From an uncultured Actinomycetes bacterium (GTDB taxonomy: Bacteria > Actinomycetota > Thermoleophilia > Solirubrobacterales > Solirubrobacteraceae), in contig CALAQT010000289.1 of assembly GCA_937888775.1 (NCBI GenBank), positions 1 to 49,370 on the forward strand: DNA of 49,370 bases. Direction: 5' to 3'. The position numbers and the translations under genes are program-made. A model generated the notes under the pieces. That model saw only the letters and a program-made list of their open reading frames with translations. It had not been told where the DNA came from and made no database searches. How positions within the stretch are numbered: the stretch's first letter is position 1; every line of letters begins with the position of its first letter. Below, one piece after another: positions 34,421-43,706 of the stretch.

Positions 34421-34834
34421 TCATCCCCCGTGAGTTCCTCTAGGTAGCCCAGGATGCTGGCGCGAACGGTTTGCGTCGTTGGGTTGTCCGAACCGCAAAA
34501 GCGCGCGGACATGGCTGCCGTCAACCACAGATGTGGACCAGTCGATCCTTCCTGCGGCGTTCAGCCGTCGCAGCAGCTCCCGATGCAACCGCTCCCACAC
34601 CCCAGCAGCCTGCCATGCGGCGAGCCGCCGGTGTGCGGTCGCTGGGGAGCAGCCCATCTCCGCCGGAAGATGCCGCCAGGCGATCCCAGTGAAAAGAACG
34701 AACACGATCGCGTTGAAACACACACGGTCATCGACACGCGGACGGCCGCCACGTGGATCAGGAGGATGATCCGGGAGCAGCGGCTGCACCGCCTCCCACA
34801 GCTCGTCCCGCACCCGCCAAACCGAGCCCGCCAT
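34421..34834 (-). pseudogene. IS5-type transposase, N-terminal half
   Basis: 137 codons from the ATG at 34834. The DUF4096 domain is clear: WRVRDELWEAVQPLLPDHPP, FNAIVFVLFTGIAWRHLPAE, ATAHRRLAAWQAAGVWERLH. The first DDE strand follows (WSTSVVDGSHVRAL), then the family pattern is lost and the catalytic remainder is missing. Non-functional remnant. Confidence 0.8.
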
Positions 34835-34843
34835 GGACACCTC

Positions 34844-34869
34844 CTCACTGGGTTATGTCACCCAATGAG
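34844..34869. repeat. Inverted repeat upstream of the IS5 fragment
   Basis: CTCACTGGGT and ACCCAATGAG, 10-bp arms with one mismatch around 6 nt. Possibly an insertion-sequence end or a hairpin. Confidence 0.4.
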
Positions 34870-34974
34870 GTTCGTCCACCAGCACCCGAACCCTCCCCCG
34901 AGAGGTATTGAGACAGCTTCTTATTGGCGTACCGGGAGTTCGAATCCCCCCCCTCCCGGGGGCGAGATGCAGTA

Positions 34975-35279
34975 AGCGCCGCCATCCCACCCCGGACGGG
35001 TGCCTTTGCGCTTGCCGGCGTCGGGCGGGATCAGAACCTGGATCCCGCGGTTGATGATGTTCTGCATCTGGCGCTGATGCCGGTAGCCGGCATCGGCGAG
35101 TAACACTCGCGGCGTCTCGTTCACACCGGCCGCCTCCAGCTCGCTCTGGGTGGCGTTGAGGATCGGCTCGAGATGCCCGAAGTCTGGTGGGTCGACCGTG
35201 ACCTCGGCAGCGATCACGATCTGATTCTCGGCCGCCGCTGCCTGCGCGTTGTAGCCCTGGATGTAGCCACGCGTGGCCG
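34975..35279 (-). pseudogene. IS1182-type transposase, internal fragment
   Basis: In frame: GYIQGYNAQAAAAENQIVIA, then AEVTVDPPDFGHLEPILNAT, then VLLADAGYRHQRQMQNIINR and PPDAGKRKGTRPGWDGG. This matches the DDE-core region of IS1182-family transposases. Both ends are missing; at 35280 it abuts a ppsA fragment on the other strand. Confidence 0.75.
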
Positions 35280-35834
35280 ATGAAGAGGGTGCGCGAGGAG
35301 ATGGGATTCACCAACGTCATCCTCATGCTCCCCTTCGTGCGCCGCGTGGACGAGGCCGACCGGGTCCTGGCTGCGATGGCCGAGCTTGGCCTCGAGCGTG
35401 GCAAGAACGGCCTGGAGATCTACGTCATGTGCGAGATCCCCAACAACGTCATTCTCATCGACCGGTTCGCCGAGCGCTTCGACGGCTTCTCGATCGGCTC
35501 CAACGATCTCACGCAGCTCACGCTCGGGGTCGACCGCGACAGCGAGATCGTCGCGTTCGACTACGACGAGCGCGACGAGGGCGTCAAGGAGATGATCCGC
35601 CTGGCCGTCGAGGGGTGCCGCCGAAACGGCATCCACTCCGGGCTATGCGGCCAGGCGCCGTCCGACTACCCCGACATGGCCGAGTACCTGGTCGAAATCG
35701 GCATCGGCTCCATGAGCCTCAACCCGGACACGGTGCTCAAGACCACCCGGCAGATCCTAGAGGTGGAGCAGCGTCTGGGACACGCGCCGCCTGCTGAGGG
35801 GGACGGACATGAAGGCACGGCCTCGGTGACCTGA
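35280..35834 (+). pseudogene. ppsA: Phosphoenolpyruvate synthase C-terminal fragment
   Basis: 184 codons of the PEP-utilising C-terminal barrel: VILMLPFVRR, MCEIPNNVILIDRFAERFDG, FSIGSNDLTQLTLGVDRDS (substrate-binding Asn/Asp) and the reactive Cys in GLCGQAPSDYP. The swivelling His domain and ATP-grasp domain are absent, so it cannot work alone. It is cut exactly at the transposase fragment. Confidence 0.85.
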
Positions 35835-35975
35835 GGACAGCTGCCGGCCATCGCGCTCCACGACCCGCAGCCAGCGCAGCCGAATCGTCTTCCACCCACT
35901 CGACGGAGCACGACGATGTTGCAGCGCCGAATCCGGATCCCCGGATCGGGCGTGCGGGATGCCCCGGATGACGTA

Positions 35976-37709
35976 TCAGTGTGCGCCTGCGATCGGCGAG
36001 GGCACCTCGATCGCGATCGCGAGCTTTGGCTGGCCGGTTCCTTCGCGCTTTGATTCATACATGGCGTTGTCGGCTTGAGCGACGATGGCGTCGGCGTCGG
36101 CGCCTTCGCCACTGGACCAAGCCACTCCGATACTGACCTGCACCACGATGTTGCCCTTCACCACACAGACCTCCTCGCGCTGGGCTTGAGCCAGGCGCTC
36201 GGCGAGCTTAATTGCTTGGTCGGGACCGCCTATATCCGGGCACACCGCAAGGAACTCGTCGCCACCGATGCGACCGACCATATCCCCATCTCGTACGACA
36301 CCTTGCAGCCGCTGCGCAACGATGCTCAACAATTCGTCACCGGCAGCATGACCGTGCTGGTCATTGACCGCCTTGAAGGAATCGAGGTCAACGAACACCA
36401 CGGCGCGTTCGGCTTGGCGTTGGCCGCTTGCGATATTCGCCTCGAGAGCGAGCATGATGGACGCGCGGTTGTAGCAACCGGTGAGCTCATCAAACGTCGC
36501 CCGCCTCTTGAGCTCCTCCCGCATGCGCGCACTGTCGGTTATGTCCGCCACACAGGCGATGGCTCCGTTGATCGTCCCGTCGTCCTGGCTGAGGGCGCGC
36601 AAGCTTATGGCGCAGAAGCGCAACTCGCGGCTGGGTGACAGACGCAGCTCGACCTCGATGTCAGCGTGCAATCCCTCGCCGAGAACCTCATCGAGGGCCC
36701 GGTCCAGCGTCGGCCGGTCCGCGTCGGTGACGTGGGCCAGCTGCGCCTCCACGGTGTCCGCTCGCTCGACGCCGAGGATCTCGTGAAGTCGGTCATTGGT
36801 ATAGACGATCTGACGGTCCGCGTCGACTTGAAAGAGACCGACCGGAATCGCCTCGGCAAGGCCGTCCAGCAGTTGCTCACGGGCTCTGAGTTCTTCGTGG
36901 GTGGCCATCTCGTCTGAGATGTCGACCATCTCGCTGACGACACAGCGGTGGTCGGGGTCGTCGAGCAGGTTGTGGTTCGTGACCTCAAGCCAGACCCAGG
37001 ATTCGTCCCGGCGACGGTGTCGCAGGCGCACCCGGCGTCCGGGGCCGGGGGACGCGAGCATCTCCATCCAGTTCTCGATCGCCAGCGCGTGGTCGTCCGC
37101 GTGGATGAACTCGATTGAGCGGCGACCTTCCATCTCCTCGGCGCTCCAGCCCAGGATCTGGGTCATCGCCTCATCGACCTTGACGATGAAGCTGCGCTCG
37201 TCCTTCCAGAGGGTGGCGAATCGGGGCGTGACCTCCGGAATTTCGCGGGCCTGAAGGACGAGGCTGTCGGCTGGATCCGCAGGGGCAAACACGGCCAGGA
37301 CCACGCCGTGGGTCTCGCGGAGGTCAAGCCCATGGAACATGACCGTGGTGTCAGGATGGCCCGCCAGGTGAGCCGGGCACCGGGCGGTCCCCACGGCCAG
37401 GACTTGGTCCCATGTCGTGAGCAGCCTCACGCGATCGTCATGAATCACCAAGTCCAGACCCGAGCGAGCCTCCAGGACAGGATTGTGCTGTAGAGGGACT
37501 GACTCGGGCATCGCAACCGAGACGCCGTCGTGCCTGAGCGCGGCGGCCGGCGCCTCCGGATACAGAGCCAGCAGCGACGTGAGCAGCATCTCCAAAGCCC
37601 TGGCATCCAGGTGCTCTTCGTGTTTCCGATCGAACGCATCGTGAGCGAGATCCATGGTCTCAGGCCGAGCCTTCGGCGGCGGCGGAGCTTGGGTTTGGGC
37701 GTGCGGCAT
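35976..37709 (-). CDS. PAS-PAS-GGDEF diguanylate cyclase
   Basis: 577 aa, soluble. The N-terminal 120 residues have a GAF/LuxR-sensor-like pattern (PLQHNPVLEARSGLDLVIHD). Two PAS domains follow (about 165-275, with WSAEEMEGRRSIEFIHADDH and a PAC segment; about 285-410, with VGLFQVDADRQIVYTNDRLH). The GGDEF domain (about 415-577) has FDELTGCYNRAS, the inhibitory RxxD (RDGD) five residues before an intact GGDEF, and QADNAMYESKREG. It makes c-di-GMP from GTP in response to a PAS-sensed signal. ATG 37709 is taken as start; the upstream frame is Arg-rich and non-conserved. Confidence 0.88.
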   Translation of the reverse strand: MPHAQTQAPPPPKARPETMDLAHDAFDRKHEEHLDARALEMLLTSLLALYPEAPAAALRHDGVSVAMPESVPLQHNPVLEARSGLDLVIHDDRVRLLTTWDQVLAVGTARCPAHLAGHPDTTVMFHGLDLRETHGVVLAVFAPADPADSLVLQAREIPEVTPRFATLWKDERSFIVKVDEAMTQILGWSAEEMEGRRSIEFIHADDHALAIENWMEMLASPGPGRRVRLRHRRRDESWVWLEVTNHNLLDDPDHRCVVSEMVDISDEMATHEELRAREQLLDGLAEAIPVGLFQVDADRQIVYTNDRLHEILGVERADTVEAQLAHVTDADRPTLDRALDEVLGEGLHADIEVELRLSPSRELRFCAISLRALSQDDGTINGAIACVADITDSARMREELKRRATFDELTGCYNRASIMLALEANIASGQRQAERAVVFVDLDSFKAVNDQHGHAAGDELLSIVAQRLQGVVRDGDMVGRIGGDEFLAVCPDIGGPDQAIKLAERLAQAQREEVCVVKGNIVVQVSIGVAWSSGEGADADAIVAQADNAMYESKREGTGQPKLAIAIEVPSPIAGAH

Positions 37710-38140
37710 GGAATCAGATCCGGTAATGCCCCGCGGACGATGCTGCAGGCAGGTTTTGCGTGTCCGATGCGAGCCGATGATCGACCTGAGCCCGCTCAAG
37801 CTGGAGCGATCCAGCGAATCCTGGACGATTGGAGTGGACGCCACTTGGCGTCCAGAAGGGAGTCGACATGGCGAAGGGCAAGCGTTTGCGCCGGAGTTTT
37901 CGCCAGAGGGGCGGGCCGCGCGAGCGTAACTGGGAGTGCGCGCGTCCGCATCAGGGCAGAGCCACAGGCCGAGGGGGCAACTACGGGGCCCTGGCCCGTG
38001 CAGGGCTTTCGCATTGCTGCAAGAGCGGGCGCGCGCACCGCCTCCGCCGTAGCGCTTTGGACGAATACGAGGCGTCGGGCCGGGCTGTCGTCGCGCTCTC
38101 GCTTTCGCGGAAAGCGAGCGTGTTTTGCGAGGCACTCAAA
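37710..38140. other. Spacer between GGDEF and excisionase-like genes
   Basis: No supported gene. It holds a 9-bp hairpin (CTCGCTTTC/GAAAGCGAG, 38098-38118) 22 nt past the end of the excisionase-like gene. Confidence 0.45.
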
Positions 38141-38395
38141 TCAGCCGCCCTCGGGGCCTGCGCCTGTGGCCTCGCCGAGGAGGAGGGCTTCGACGTGCTG
38201 GCGCACATAGAGCCGTCTGCGGCCGATCTTGCGCGATGGGAGAGTGCCCTGGCGCGCGAGGTGTTCGACGGTGCTTGTCGGCATGTGCAGGAGCTCGGCG
38301 ACCTCGCAGGCGGTCAGCACGTCGGCGGCGGTGAGGGGGCGGTGCGCTGTCGAGTCCGTTTGGGCGGGCGTCCCGCTGTAGAGGGAGGCGCTCAT
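38141..38395 (-). CDS. Excisionase-like HTH protein
   Basis: 84 aa with an HTH_17 domain: LTAADVLTACEVAELLHMPT, then STVEHLARQGTLPSRKIGRR, then LYVRQHVEALLL. It resembles the island 1 excisionase in fold but has different residues and no integrase beside it. It may be the orphaned directionality factor of island 2 or a small regulator. Confidence 0.75.
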   Translation of the reverse strand: MSASLYSGTPAQTDSTAHRPLTAADVLTACEVAELLHMPTSTVEHLARQGTLPSRKIGRRRLYVRQHVEALLLGEATGAGPEGG

Positions 38396-38443
38396 GGTGT
38401 CTCTGGGCTGTTCGCGTTCATGTTGCTATTGACCGCGAGTGAA

Positions 38444-38751
38444 CCGCCTGGCTGCACGAGTTCTTCGCCTTTGGCACCAGCAAGGGCCACATCGCCTCCG
38501 AGCTGCTCGAGCACACGGACCGCAGCAACCCCCTATTCGACAGCAACCGCGCCCGAGTGATCGCCGCCGGCCGGCCGCTTCTCACCGCCGCACAACACGC
38601 ACATGAAGTCCGCGACGACCTCACGCTCGAGCAAATCCTCGACATGATCATCGCCATCGCCACGATCCCCGCCGACCCCCGCTACCTCGAGCCCATCCTC
38701 CAAACCACACTCGACGGCCTTCGCCCGCCGAACGATGTGGAGCCCACGTAG
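38444..38751 (+). pseudogene. TetR-family regulator, C-terminal remnant
   Basis: An open frame directly after a TGA, without a good start, reads WLHEFFAFGTSKGHIASELL, then AGRPLLTAAQHAHEVRDDLT, then LEQILDMIIAIATIPADPRY. This is the ligand-binding part of a TetR protein; the HTH is gone. The excisionase-like gene lies on the other side of the break. Confidence 0.65.
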
Positions 38752-39205
38752 GACAACCTCCTCTTCGGGCCCGTTGAGCCAGTTCTGGGCTGAGGCCTCA
38801 GCCGTGCGCACGCTGGCTATCACGGTCCCTTTGCTCGGCCAGCTTGTCCTCGAGCAACGGCTGTCGCCACAGTTGCTTGCGGTCGCTGGACTGGTAGCTC
38901 GGCGACACGGCGATCGGGATCCAGCAAGGCGACCCCGGGATGACCCTGGCTCCGGCAGTCATGGGACTGGTCCACCTCCTCAGCGCACGTGCCGTCGTGC
39001 GCTGACTCGCCTTCGACCGGGCGCTCAGGCGCTCGATCGCGTCGGCTGACGGGTGGCCACACGCCGACTTACGCGACGCAATGCGCAAGTGGTCGCGCCC
39101 CCGCGTGTCAGTGCTCGCCCTCGTCCCTTGCGAGAGCGACGATCGTGCCGCGGAAGACTGCTCCTCGTCGACAGACCAGGTGTCTGCTGCTCGCATCGGC
39201 CGGCG
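38752..39205. other. Gene-free stretch in island 2
   Basis: No domain in any frame. 39051-39074 resembles 19195-19218 in island 1 (21 of 24 positions). Likely decayed DNA. Confidence 0.45.
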
Positions 39206-40132
39206 CTAGCGTTGGAAGTAGTGGCCTTGATCGAGGTCCTCGATCAGGCCAGGGTTGGTTGGTTGCCAGCCGAACAGCTCGCGGGTCAGCGCGCTGGAGG
39301 CTGGGGCATCGATGGCCACAAAGGTCCCCAGCCAGGCGAAGTGCTCGCCTGCGTCCTCCGGGGCGATGGAGACGACCGGGAGGTTGAGATGCCGTCCGAT
39401 GACCTCCGCGATGTCGCGGACCGGCACGCCTTCGTCTGCGACGGCGTGCAGCGTCGATCCCGCGGGGGCCTTCTCGACCGCAAGTCGGAACAGGCCCGCG
39501 GAATCGCGCCTGTGCACGGCGGGCCAGCGGTTGGCCCCGTCGCCGATGTAGCCCGAGACGCCCTTCTCGCGAGCGATGGCAACCAGGGTCGCCATGAAGC
39601 CGTTGTCTCCGTCGCCGTGGTTCGTCGGGGGCAGCCGTACGATCGATGAGCGAACATCGCGGGAGGCGAAGGAGAGCGTCAGCTCGGCGGTGGCCAGCCG
39701 AGTGCTTGGGCCAGCGCCGAAGCCAGCCCGAGCAGGGTCGGGAGCATGCCCGTCCTGCTCGGTCGCCACGCGCCCCGGCGTGAGCCCGAGCAGTCCCGAG
39801 GCCAGGACGAACGGCCGATCTGAGCCCGCAAACGCCTCGCCGAACGTCTCTACGGCGCGGCGATCGGCGTCGGCAGCGCCCTGGAAGTCCCCCGAGAAGG
39901 CGAGTTCGTGCTTGAACGCGAGGTGGATCACGCCATCGGAGGCGGCAGCCGCGCTCCCCAGACTGTCGAGATCATCGAGTGTGCCGCGATGCACCTCGGC
40001 ACCGGCGGCGGTGAGGGCAGCGGCCGAGGCCTCCGAGCGAGCCAGGCCGAGGACCTGATGGCCCGCGCCGATGAGCTCGGGGACTACGGCGGAGCCGATC
40101 CAGCCGGATGCGCCGGTGACGAAGATACGCAT
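39206..40132 (-). CDS. NAD(P)-dependent epimerase/SDR family oxidoreductase
   Basis: 308 aa. It begins with the Rossmann motif MRIFVTGASGWIGSAVVPEL, then DGVIHLAF and the TDR/atypical-SDR pattern ATAELTLSFASRDVRSSIVR with PPTNHGDGDNGF. The usual YxxxK is replaced, as in extended/atypical SDRs. Substrate unknown. ATG 40132 has GGAGG 8-12 nt upstream, better than the ATG at 40147 which overlaps that site. It is divergent from a TetR gene with paired operator-like repeats between, so probably under its control. Confidence 0.85.
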   Translation of the reverse strand: MRIFVTGASGWIGSAVVPELIGAGHQVLGLARSEASAAALTAAGAEVHRGTLDDLDSLGSAAAASDGVIHLAFKHELAFSGDFQGAADADRRAVETFGEAFAGSDRPFVLASGLLGLTPGRVATEQDGHAPDPARAGFGAGPSTRLATAELTLSFASRDVRSSIVRLPPTNHGDGDNGFMATLVAIAREKGVSGYIGDGANRWPAVHRRDSAGLFRLAVEKAPAGSTLHAVADEGVPVRDIAEVIGRHLNLPVVSIAPEDAGEHFAWLGTFVAIDAPASSALTRELFGWQPTNPGLIEDLDQGHYFQR

Positions 40133-40179
40133 GAGAGAGACCTCCATTGGTCGACCGTCCTCACTGGGAGGACAGCGCG

Positions 40180-40229
40180 ATGTCAGTTACTGTCATCAAC
40201 ATAGCAAGGATCATGTCAGCCACTGTCGT
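40180..40229. promoter_or_regulatory. Paired operator-like repeats between SDR and TetR genes
   Basis: ATGTCAGTTACTGTCAT (40180-40196) and ATGTCAGCCACTGTCGT (40213-40229) match at 14 of 17 positions, 33 nt apart, each with partial dyad symmetry (TGTCAG/CTGTCA type). Their place in a 113-bp divergent spacer suggests binding sites for the adjacent TetR protein. Confidence 0.65.
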
Positions 40230-40245
40230 CAGCTAGACTCGACGC

Positions 40246-40812
40246 ATGGGTCGATGGAAGCCAGACGCGCGCGGCCGGCTCATGCAGGCTGCGTTTGCGC
40301 TCTACGGTGAGCGCGGGTTCGAACAGACCACCGTGGCGGAGATCGCGCAGCGGGCGGGGCTCACCGAGCGAACGTTCTTCCGACACTTCGCCGACAAGCG
40401 CGAGGTCCTGTTCTCCGGCGCCGATGCACTGCAGGAGCTCCTCGTCAGCACGGTCATGCAAGCGCCCGCTTCCGCCGCGCCGATCGAGGCGGCAGCGGCG
40501 GGCCTCGAGGCCGCCGCTGCTGCCATCCAGGAGGGAGGAGATCTCCCGCGACAGCGTCAGGCCATCATCGCTGCGAGCGCAGAGCTTCAAGAGCGCGAGC
40601 TGATCAAGCTCGCATCGCTCGCCTCGGCGCTCGCCGAGGCGTTGCGTCGACGCGGCATCAAAGACCCAGCCGCGAGTCTCACTGCCGAGGCGGGGATCGC
40701 CGTCTTCAGAATCGCGTTTGAACGCTGGGTCATCGACACCGGTACCCAGGACTTCCCGCAGCTGATCAGGGAGTCGCTCGAGGAGCTGAAGGCCGTGATC
40801 GCGGGCCAGTAA
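40246..40812 (+). CDS. TetR-family transcriptional repressor
   Basis: 188 aa. HTH at 8-55: GRLMQAAFALYGERGFEQTT, VAEIAQRAGLTERTFFRHFA, DKREVLF. The C-terminal half is helical and Ala-rich (ligand domain), ending VIDTGTQDFPQLIRESLEEL. It probably represses the divergent SDR gene and itself through the repeats at 40180-40229, released by an unknown small molecule. Confidence 0.92.
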   Translation: MGRWKPDARGRLMQAAFALYGERGFEQTTVAEIAQRAGLTERTFFRHFADKREVLFSGADALQELLVSTVMQAPASAAPIEAAAAGLEAAAAAIQEGGDLPRQRQAIIAASAELQERELIKLASLASALAEALRRRGIKDPAASLTAEAGIAVFRIAFERWVIDTGTQDFPQLIRESLEELKAVIAGQ

Positions 40813-41478
40813 TCACTGGCTGAGCGCGAAGTTCGACTCGCCCCCAGAGCAGCGAGGACTCGAACCGCCACGGAACTCGGGTCAGGGCCGCGTCGCCAGA
40901 CGAGCGCTCAGTCTCGGCGTGAGCCAGCGACGGGTCCTCGAGCTCGATGGCGCAAACCATCGGTCACGTCGGTAGCGCGGTTCCGCTAGCGGATGATGCG
41001 GACAAAGACGCCGGTTGCGCCGGCGCCTGCGGGCACCACGAACGCGAGAGCGAACACCACGACCACCGCCGCCGCAGACTGCGCGAACCGAGGGCGCACG
41101 CACCGAGGACCGCGGTCGCTCAACAACTGTATGCCCTTTGCCTCCACACCGACCACGCTACTCCACCCGTGCAGCGTCCCCGAGCCGAGCACCCGCAGCA
41201 GCTCCAACGGCTGACCTGTTCGCATCGCTCAGATCCGGCCGCAGGAACACCGGATAGAGCCGGCCCGGCGCTGACGAGCACCGTCCTCGGGACCGGGTCA
41301 GCCTCGACTGAGCCAGTCCGCTACTGTGTCCGGCCGCTGTTCTGCTGGCCAGTGACTCGCCGGACTTGGGACCCGAAAGGGCCTATCGCATGACGTTGGG
41401 CACCCGCCGCTGCCATGGGCGCGCGACCCGTCGTGTGATGATGACTATCCCGTTGAACGACAGACCGGAGCTGATGCG
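40813..41478. other. Gene-free stretch in island 2
   Basis: No supported gene. A minus-strand frame ending near 40986 has one hydrophobic stretch (AAAVVVVFALAFVVPAGAGA) but nothing else recognisable. Probably decayed. Confidence 0.45.
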
Positions 41479-42273
41479 TTGGCATATGCAATTGAAGCCG
41501 AGCCGATCGAGACGATCCCTGTGACTTCCGCTGCTGAGCGGGCTGTCGCCGACCTGCACGCCATCGGCGCCTCGACAGCGATCGCTGAGCGTGTCCGCGA
41601 TTCGGTTCCGCTCTGGTTCCATACGTTCGCGCTCGCACCGGGGGTCTACACGCCTGGGGTCGCAAGGGATCACGGTTACCGCGTCAAGGTGCTTGACGAA
41701 GATCGCTTTGCGGGGCGCAGCGTGCTTGACGTCGGCGCGTTCGATGGCTTCTACAGCTTCCTCGCAGCGGCCCGCGGTGCAAGCCGCGTCGTGGCGGTCG
41801 ACAATGAGCAGTACGTCGATTGGGTGCAAGCCCGCTTCGGGGTGGAGCTGTCGGGAGGCGCCGGCTTCCGCGCAGTCGCCGAGCTGATCGAGTCGCTCGT
41901 CGAGTATCGCCGTATGGACGCCCTGGATGTGTGCGAGCTTCACGAGCGCTTTGACGTCGTGCTGTGCTTCGGGATCTTGCACCGCGTGACCGACCCGATC
42001 GCGCTGCTGCGCGCGCTCGCGGACGTGCTCGCTCCTGGTGGTGAGGTCGTGCTCGAGACCTACGGGTCGCGACTGGCTGCCGACGCCCCAGCGATTGAGG
42101 TTCACGAGCCGGGCGACGTTTACTCACGCGACGACTTCGTCTACTGGGGCTTCTCCCCGGAGGCCCTTCGCCGACTGGGGCGGATCGTTGGCCTCGACGG
42201 ACTGGAAGTCGTCGAGGAGCTCGACGTCGACGGCCACCCGCGGATCCTCGCTGTACTTCGAGCGGCCGCCTGA
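41479..42273 (+). CDS. SAM-dependent methyltransferase (CmoB/DUF1698-like)
   Basis: 264 aa, opening with TTG 41479 (GACCGGAG upstream). Motif I is SVLDVGAFDGFYSFLAAARG (81-100), motif II RVVAVDNEQ, motif IV FDVVLCFGILHRVTDPIALL and motif VI LAPGGEVVLETY. A pre-core segment (WFHTFALAPGVYTPG) resembles the DUF1698/CmoB group, but no cmoA is nearby and actinobacteria generally lack that tRNA pathway. Substrate undetermined; it may act on a small metabolite or sugar. Confidence 0.8.
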   Translation: MAYAIEAEPIETIPVTSAAERAVADLHAIGASTAIAERVRDSVPLWFHTFALAPGVYTPGVARDHGYRVKVLDEDRFAGRSVLDVGAFDGFYSFLAAARGASRVVAVDNEQYVDWVQARFGVELSGGAGFRAVAELIESLVEYRRMDALDVCELHERFDVVLCFGILHRVTDPIALLRALADVLAPGGEVVLETYGSRLAADAPAIEVHEPGDVYSRDDFVYWGFSPEALRRLGRIVGLDGLEVVEELDVDGHPRILAVLRAAA

Positions 42274-42295
42274 CCGCGGCCACAGCAGCTCGCCC

Positions 42296-43045
42296 TCAGG
42301 CCGCCATCGATGTCGCGGCGAGCTCGCGGTGCAGCGCCGCCGGTCGATCGGTGGTGATCGCGTCGACGCCGAGAGCAGCGGCACGCACGGCGAGCGCGGC
42401 GTCGTTGACCGTTCCCGTCGTGACGCTCAGACCCTGCGCCTGTAGGCGCTCGACGAGCGCAGGGTGCAGGAGAAAGTGCTCGATGCAGACGCCGCCGACG
42501 CCCGCGGACGCCGCCCACCGCGCGAGCGCGGCGGGCATGTAGTCGGCCCATGCGATCAGCCGCGTCGCCATCCCTTGGCGCGCGGCCTCTTCGCAGGCGG
42601 CGGTATGGAACGAGAGCACCTCCACACGGTCGCGGTCCGCTCGTCTTCTCGCGACCCGGCAGACCGCGGCGGCGCTCGCCCGCGCGAGAGCAGGATCGCC
42701 GTAGCTCTTCACCTCGACCTGCACCGGCAGCTCACGCGGCGCGCCGTCCAGCAGCTCCTCGAGCAGCATCGGCGTCTCGCTTGTCGGGGCGCCGTCACGG
42801 TCGCGCAGGCGGGCACGCCGAAGGTCGCTCCAGAGCGCCTGGTGTGCCCAACCGCTGAACGTCGTAGCGCCGCTCAGCCAAGGGTCGTGCAGCAGGACCA
42901 GCCGTCCGTCGGCCGTCAGACAGGCGTCGGTCTCAAGGCCCCCGACCGGACCGGCGAGGGTGACATGCATAGCTGCCCGTGAGGAGTCGGGCCCAGACTC
43001 GCGACCGAGGCGGTGCGCATACAGCGGCGGCAGCGTCGCCATCAA
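42296..43045 (-). CDS. Glycerophosphodiester phosphodiesterase
   Basis: 249 aa. GDPD barrel with the catalytic set visible: AHRLG (His-Arg), GGLETDACLTADG (Glu-x-Asp), LVLLHDPWL (His) and VQVEVKSYG (Glu, Lys), then C-terminal GVDAITTDRPAAL. It hydrolyses glycerophosphodiesters to glycerol-3-phosphate and an alcohol. No signal peptide, so cytosolic like UgpQ. The region between the first His-Arg and Glu-Asp is slightly longer than usual. Confidence 0.88.
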   Translation of the reverse strand: MMATLPPLYAHRLGRESGPDSSRAAMHVTLAGPVGGLETDACLTADGRLVLLHDPWLSGATTFSGWAHQALWSDLRRARLRDRDGAPTSETPMLLEELLDGAPRELPVQVEVKSYGDPALARASAAAVCRVARRRADRDRVEVLSFHTAACEEAARQGMATRLIAWADYMPAALARWAASAGVGGVCIEHFLLHPALVERLQAQGLSVTTGTVNDAALAVRAAALGVDAITTDRPAALHRELAATSMAA

Positions 43046-43379
43046 CTGAGTGTGCCTCGCCGCTCGCGCTCACATGTCGCGCGTCGGTGACCAATCCGTT
43101 ATCGCGTCGTGAACACGCCGATGAGGTCGACCGCGCCACGCCCACCCCCAATCGGGGGGACCCCATTGCGGCCGCCGTCTCTGCGTTCCACCGCTCAGCT
43201 CGTGGCTGAGCAGGCGGCTGACCTGCAGGTCGTGCTGTGTCGCCCACACTTCTCGAGGCGGCGCTCGCGAGGTGTGACCGCCGCGGAAGGGGGATCCCGG
43301 TCCTCGGCCGACCACCCATTGAGGCATCATGGGGAGAGCAGAGTGCCAAGAGTCTCCCGACCGGCAGGGGGTGGTTGCG
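43046..43379. other. Spacer before the MNT/HEPN pair
   Basis: No supported gene. It may hold the promoter for the toxin-antitoxin pair. Confidence 0.4.
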
Positions 43380-43706
43380 GTGAGTGCAGTGGCAGTCGAA
43401 GCGATGATCGAGCGCGCTGGGCGCGCCTTGATCGACGCAGCGCCCGCGCCGGCGAAGGTGGTCCTCTTCGGCTCGCATGCTCGCGGAGACGCTGACGACG
43501 GGAGCGACCTCGACTTCCTCGTCATCGAGGCCGAGGTGGGGGACCGTCTCGCTGAGACAGTCAGGCTCCGACGTGCCCTTGGGGACCTTGGCGCCCCGGT
43601 TGACGTGATCGTCATGGACGCAGCGCTCGCGGAGCGGCGTTCGAAGGTCCGGGGCACAATGGTGGAGCGCGCTCTGCGCGAGGGGCGCGTTGTCGCCGAG
43701 TCCTGA
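43380..43706 (+). CDS. MNT-type nucleotidyltransferase antitoxin
   Basis: 108 aa from GTG 43380 with AGGGGG about 8 nt upstream; a longer frame starts at ATG 43329. The minimal nucleotidyltransferase signature is intact: VVLFGSHARGDADDGSDLDF (GSxxRG, D-x-D) and a third Asp in PVDVIVMD. In HEPN-MNT modules this protein adds AMP groups to the HEPN toxin to silence it. It overlaps the HEPN frame by 17 nt. Confidence 0.8.
   Translation: MSAVAVEAMIERAGRALIDAAPAPAKVVLFGSHARGDADDGSDLDFLVIEAEVGDRLAETVRLRRALGDLGAPVDVIVMDAALAERRSKVRGTMVERALREGRVVAES

Noticed and set aside
37829..38560. 243-codon plus-strand frame
   Set aside because: Antisense to the excisionase-like gene, whose HTH pattern is clear; composition typical of a shadow.
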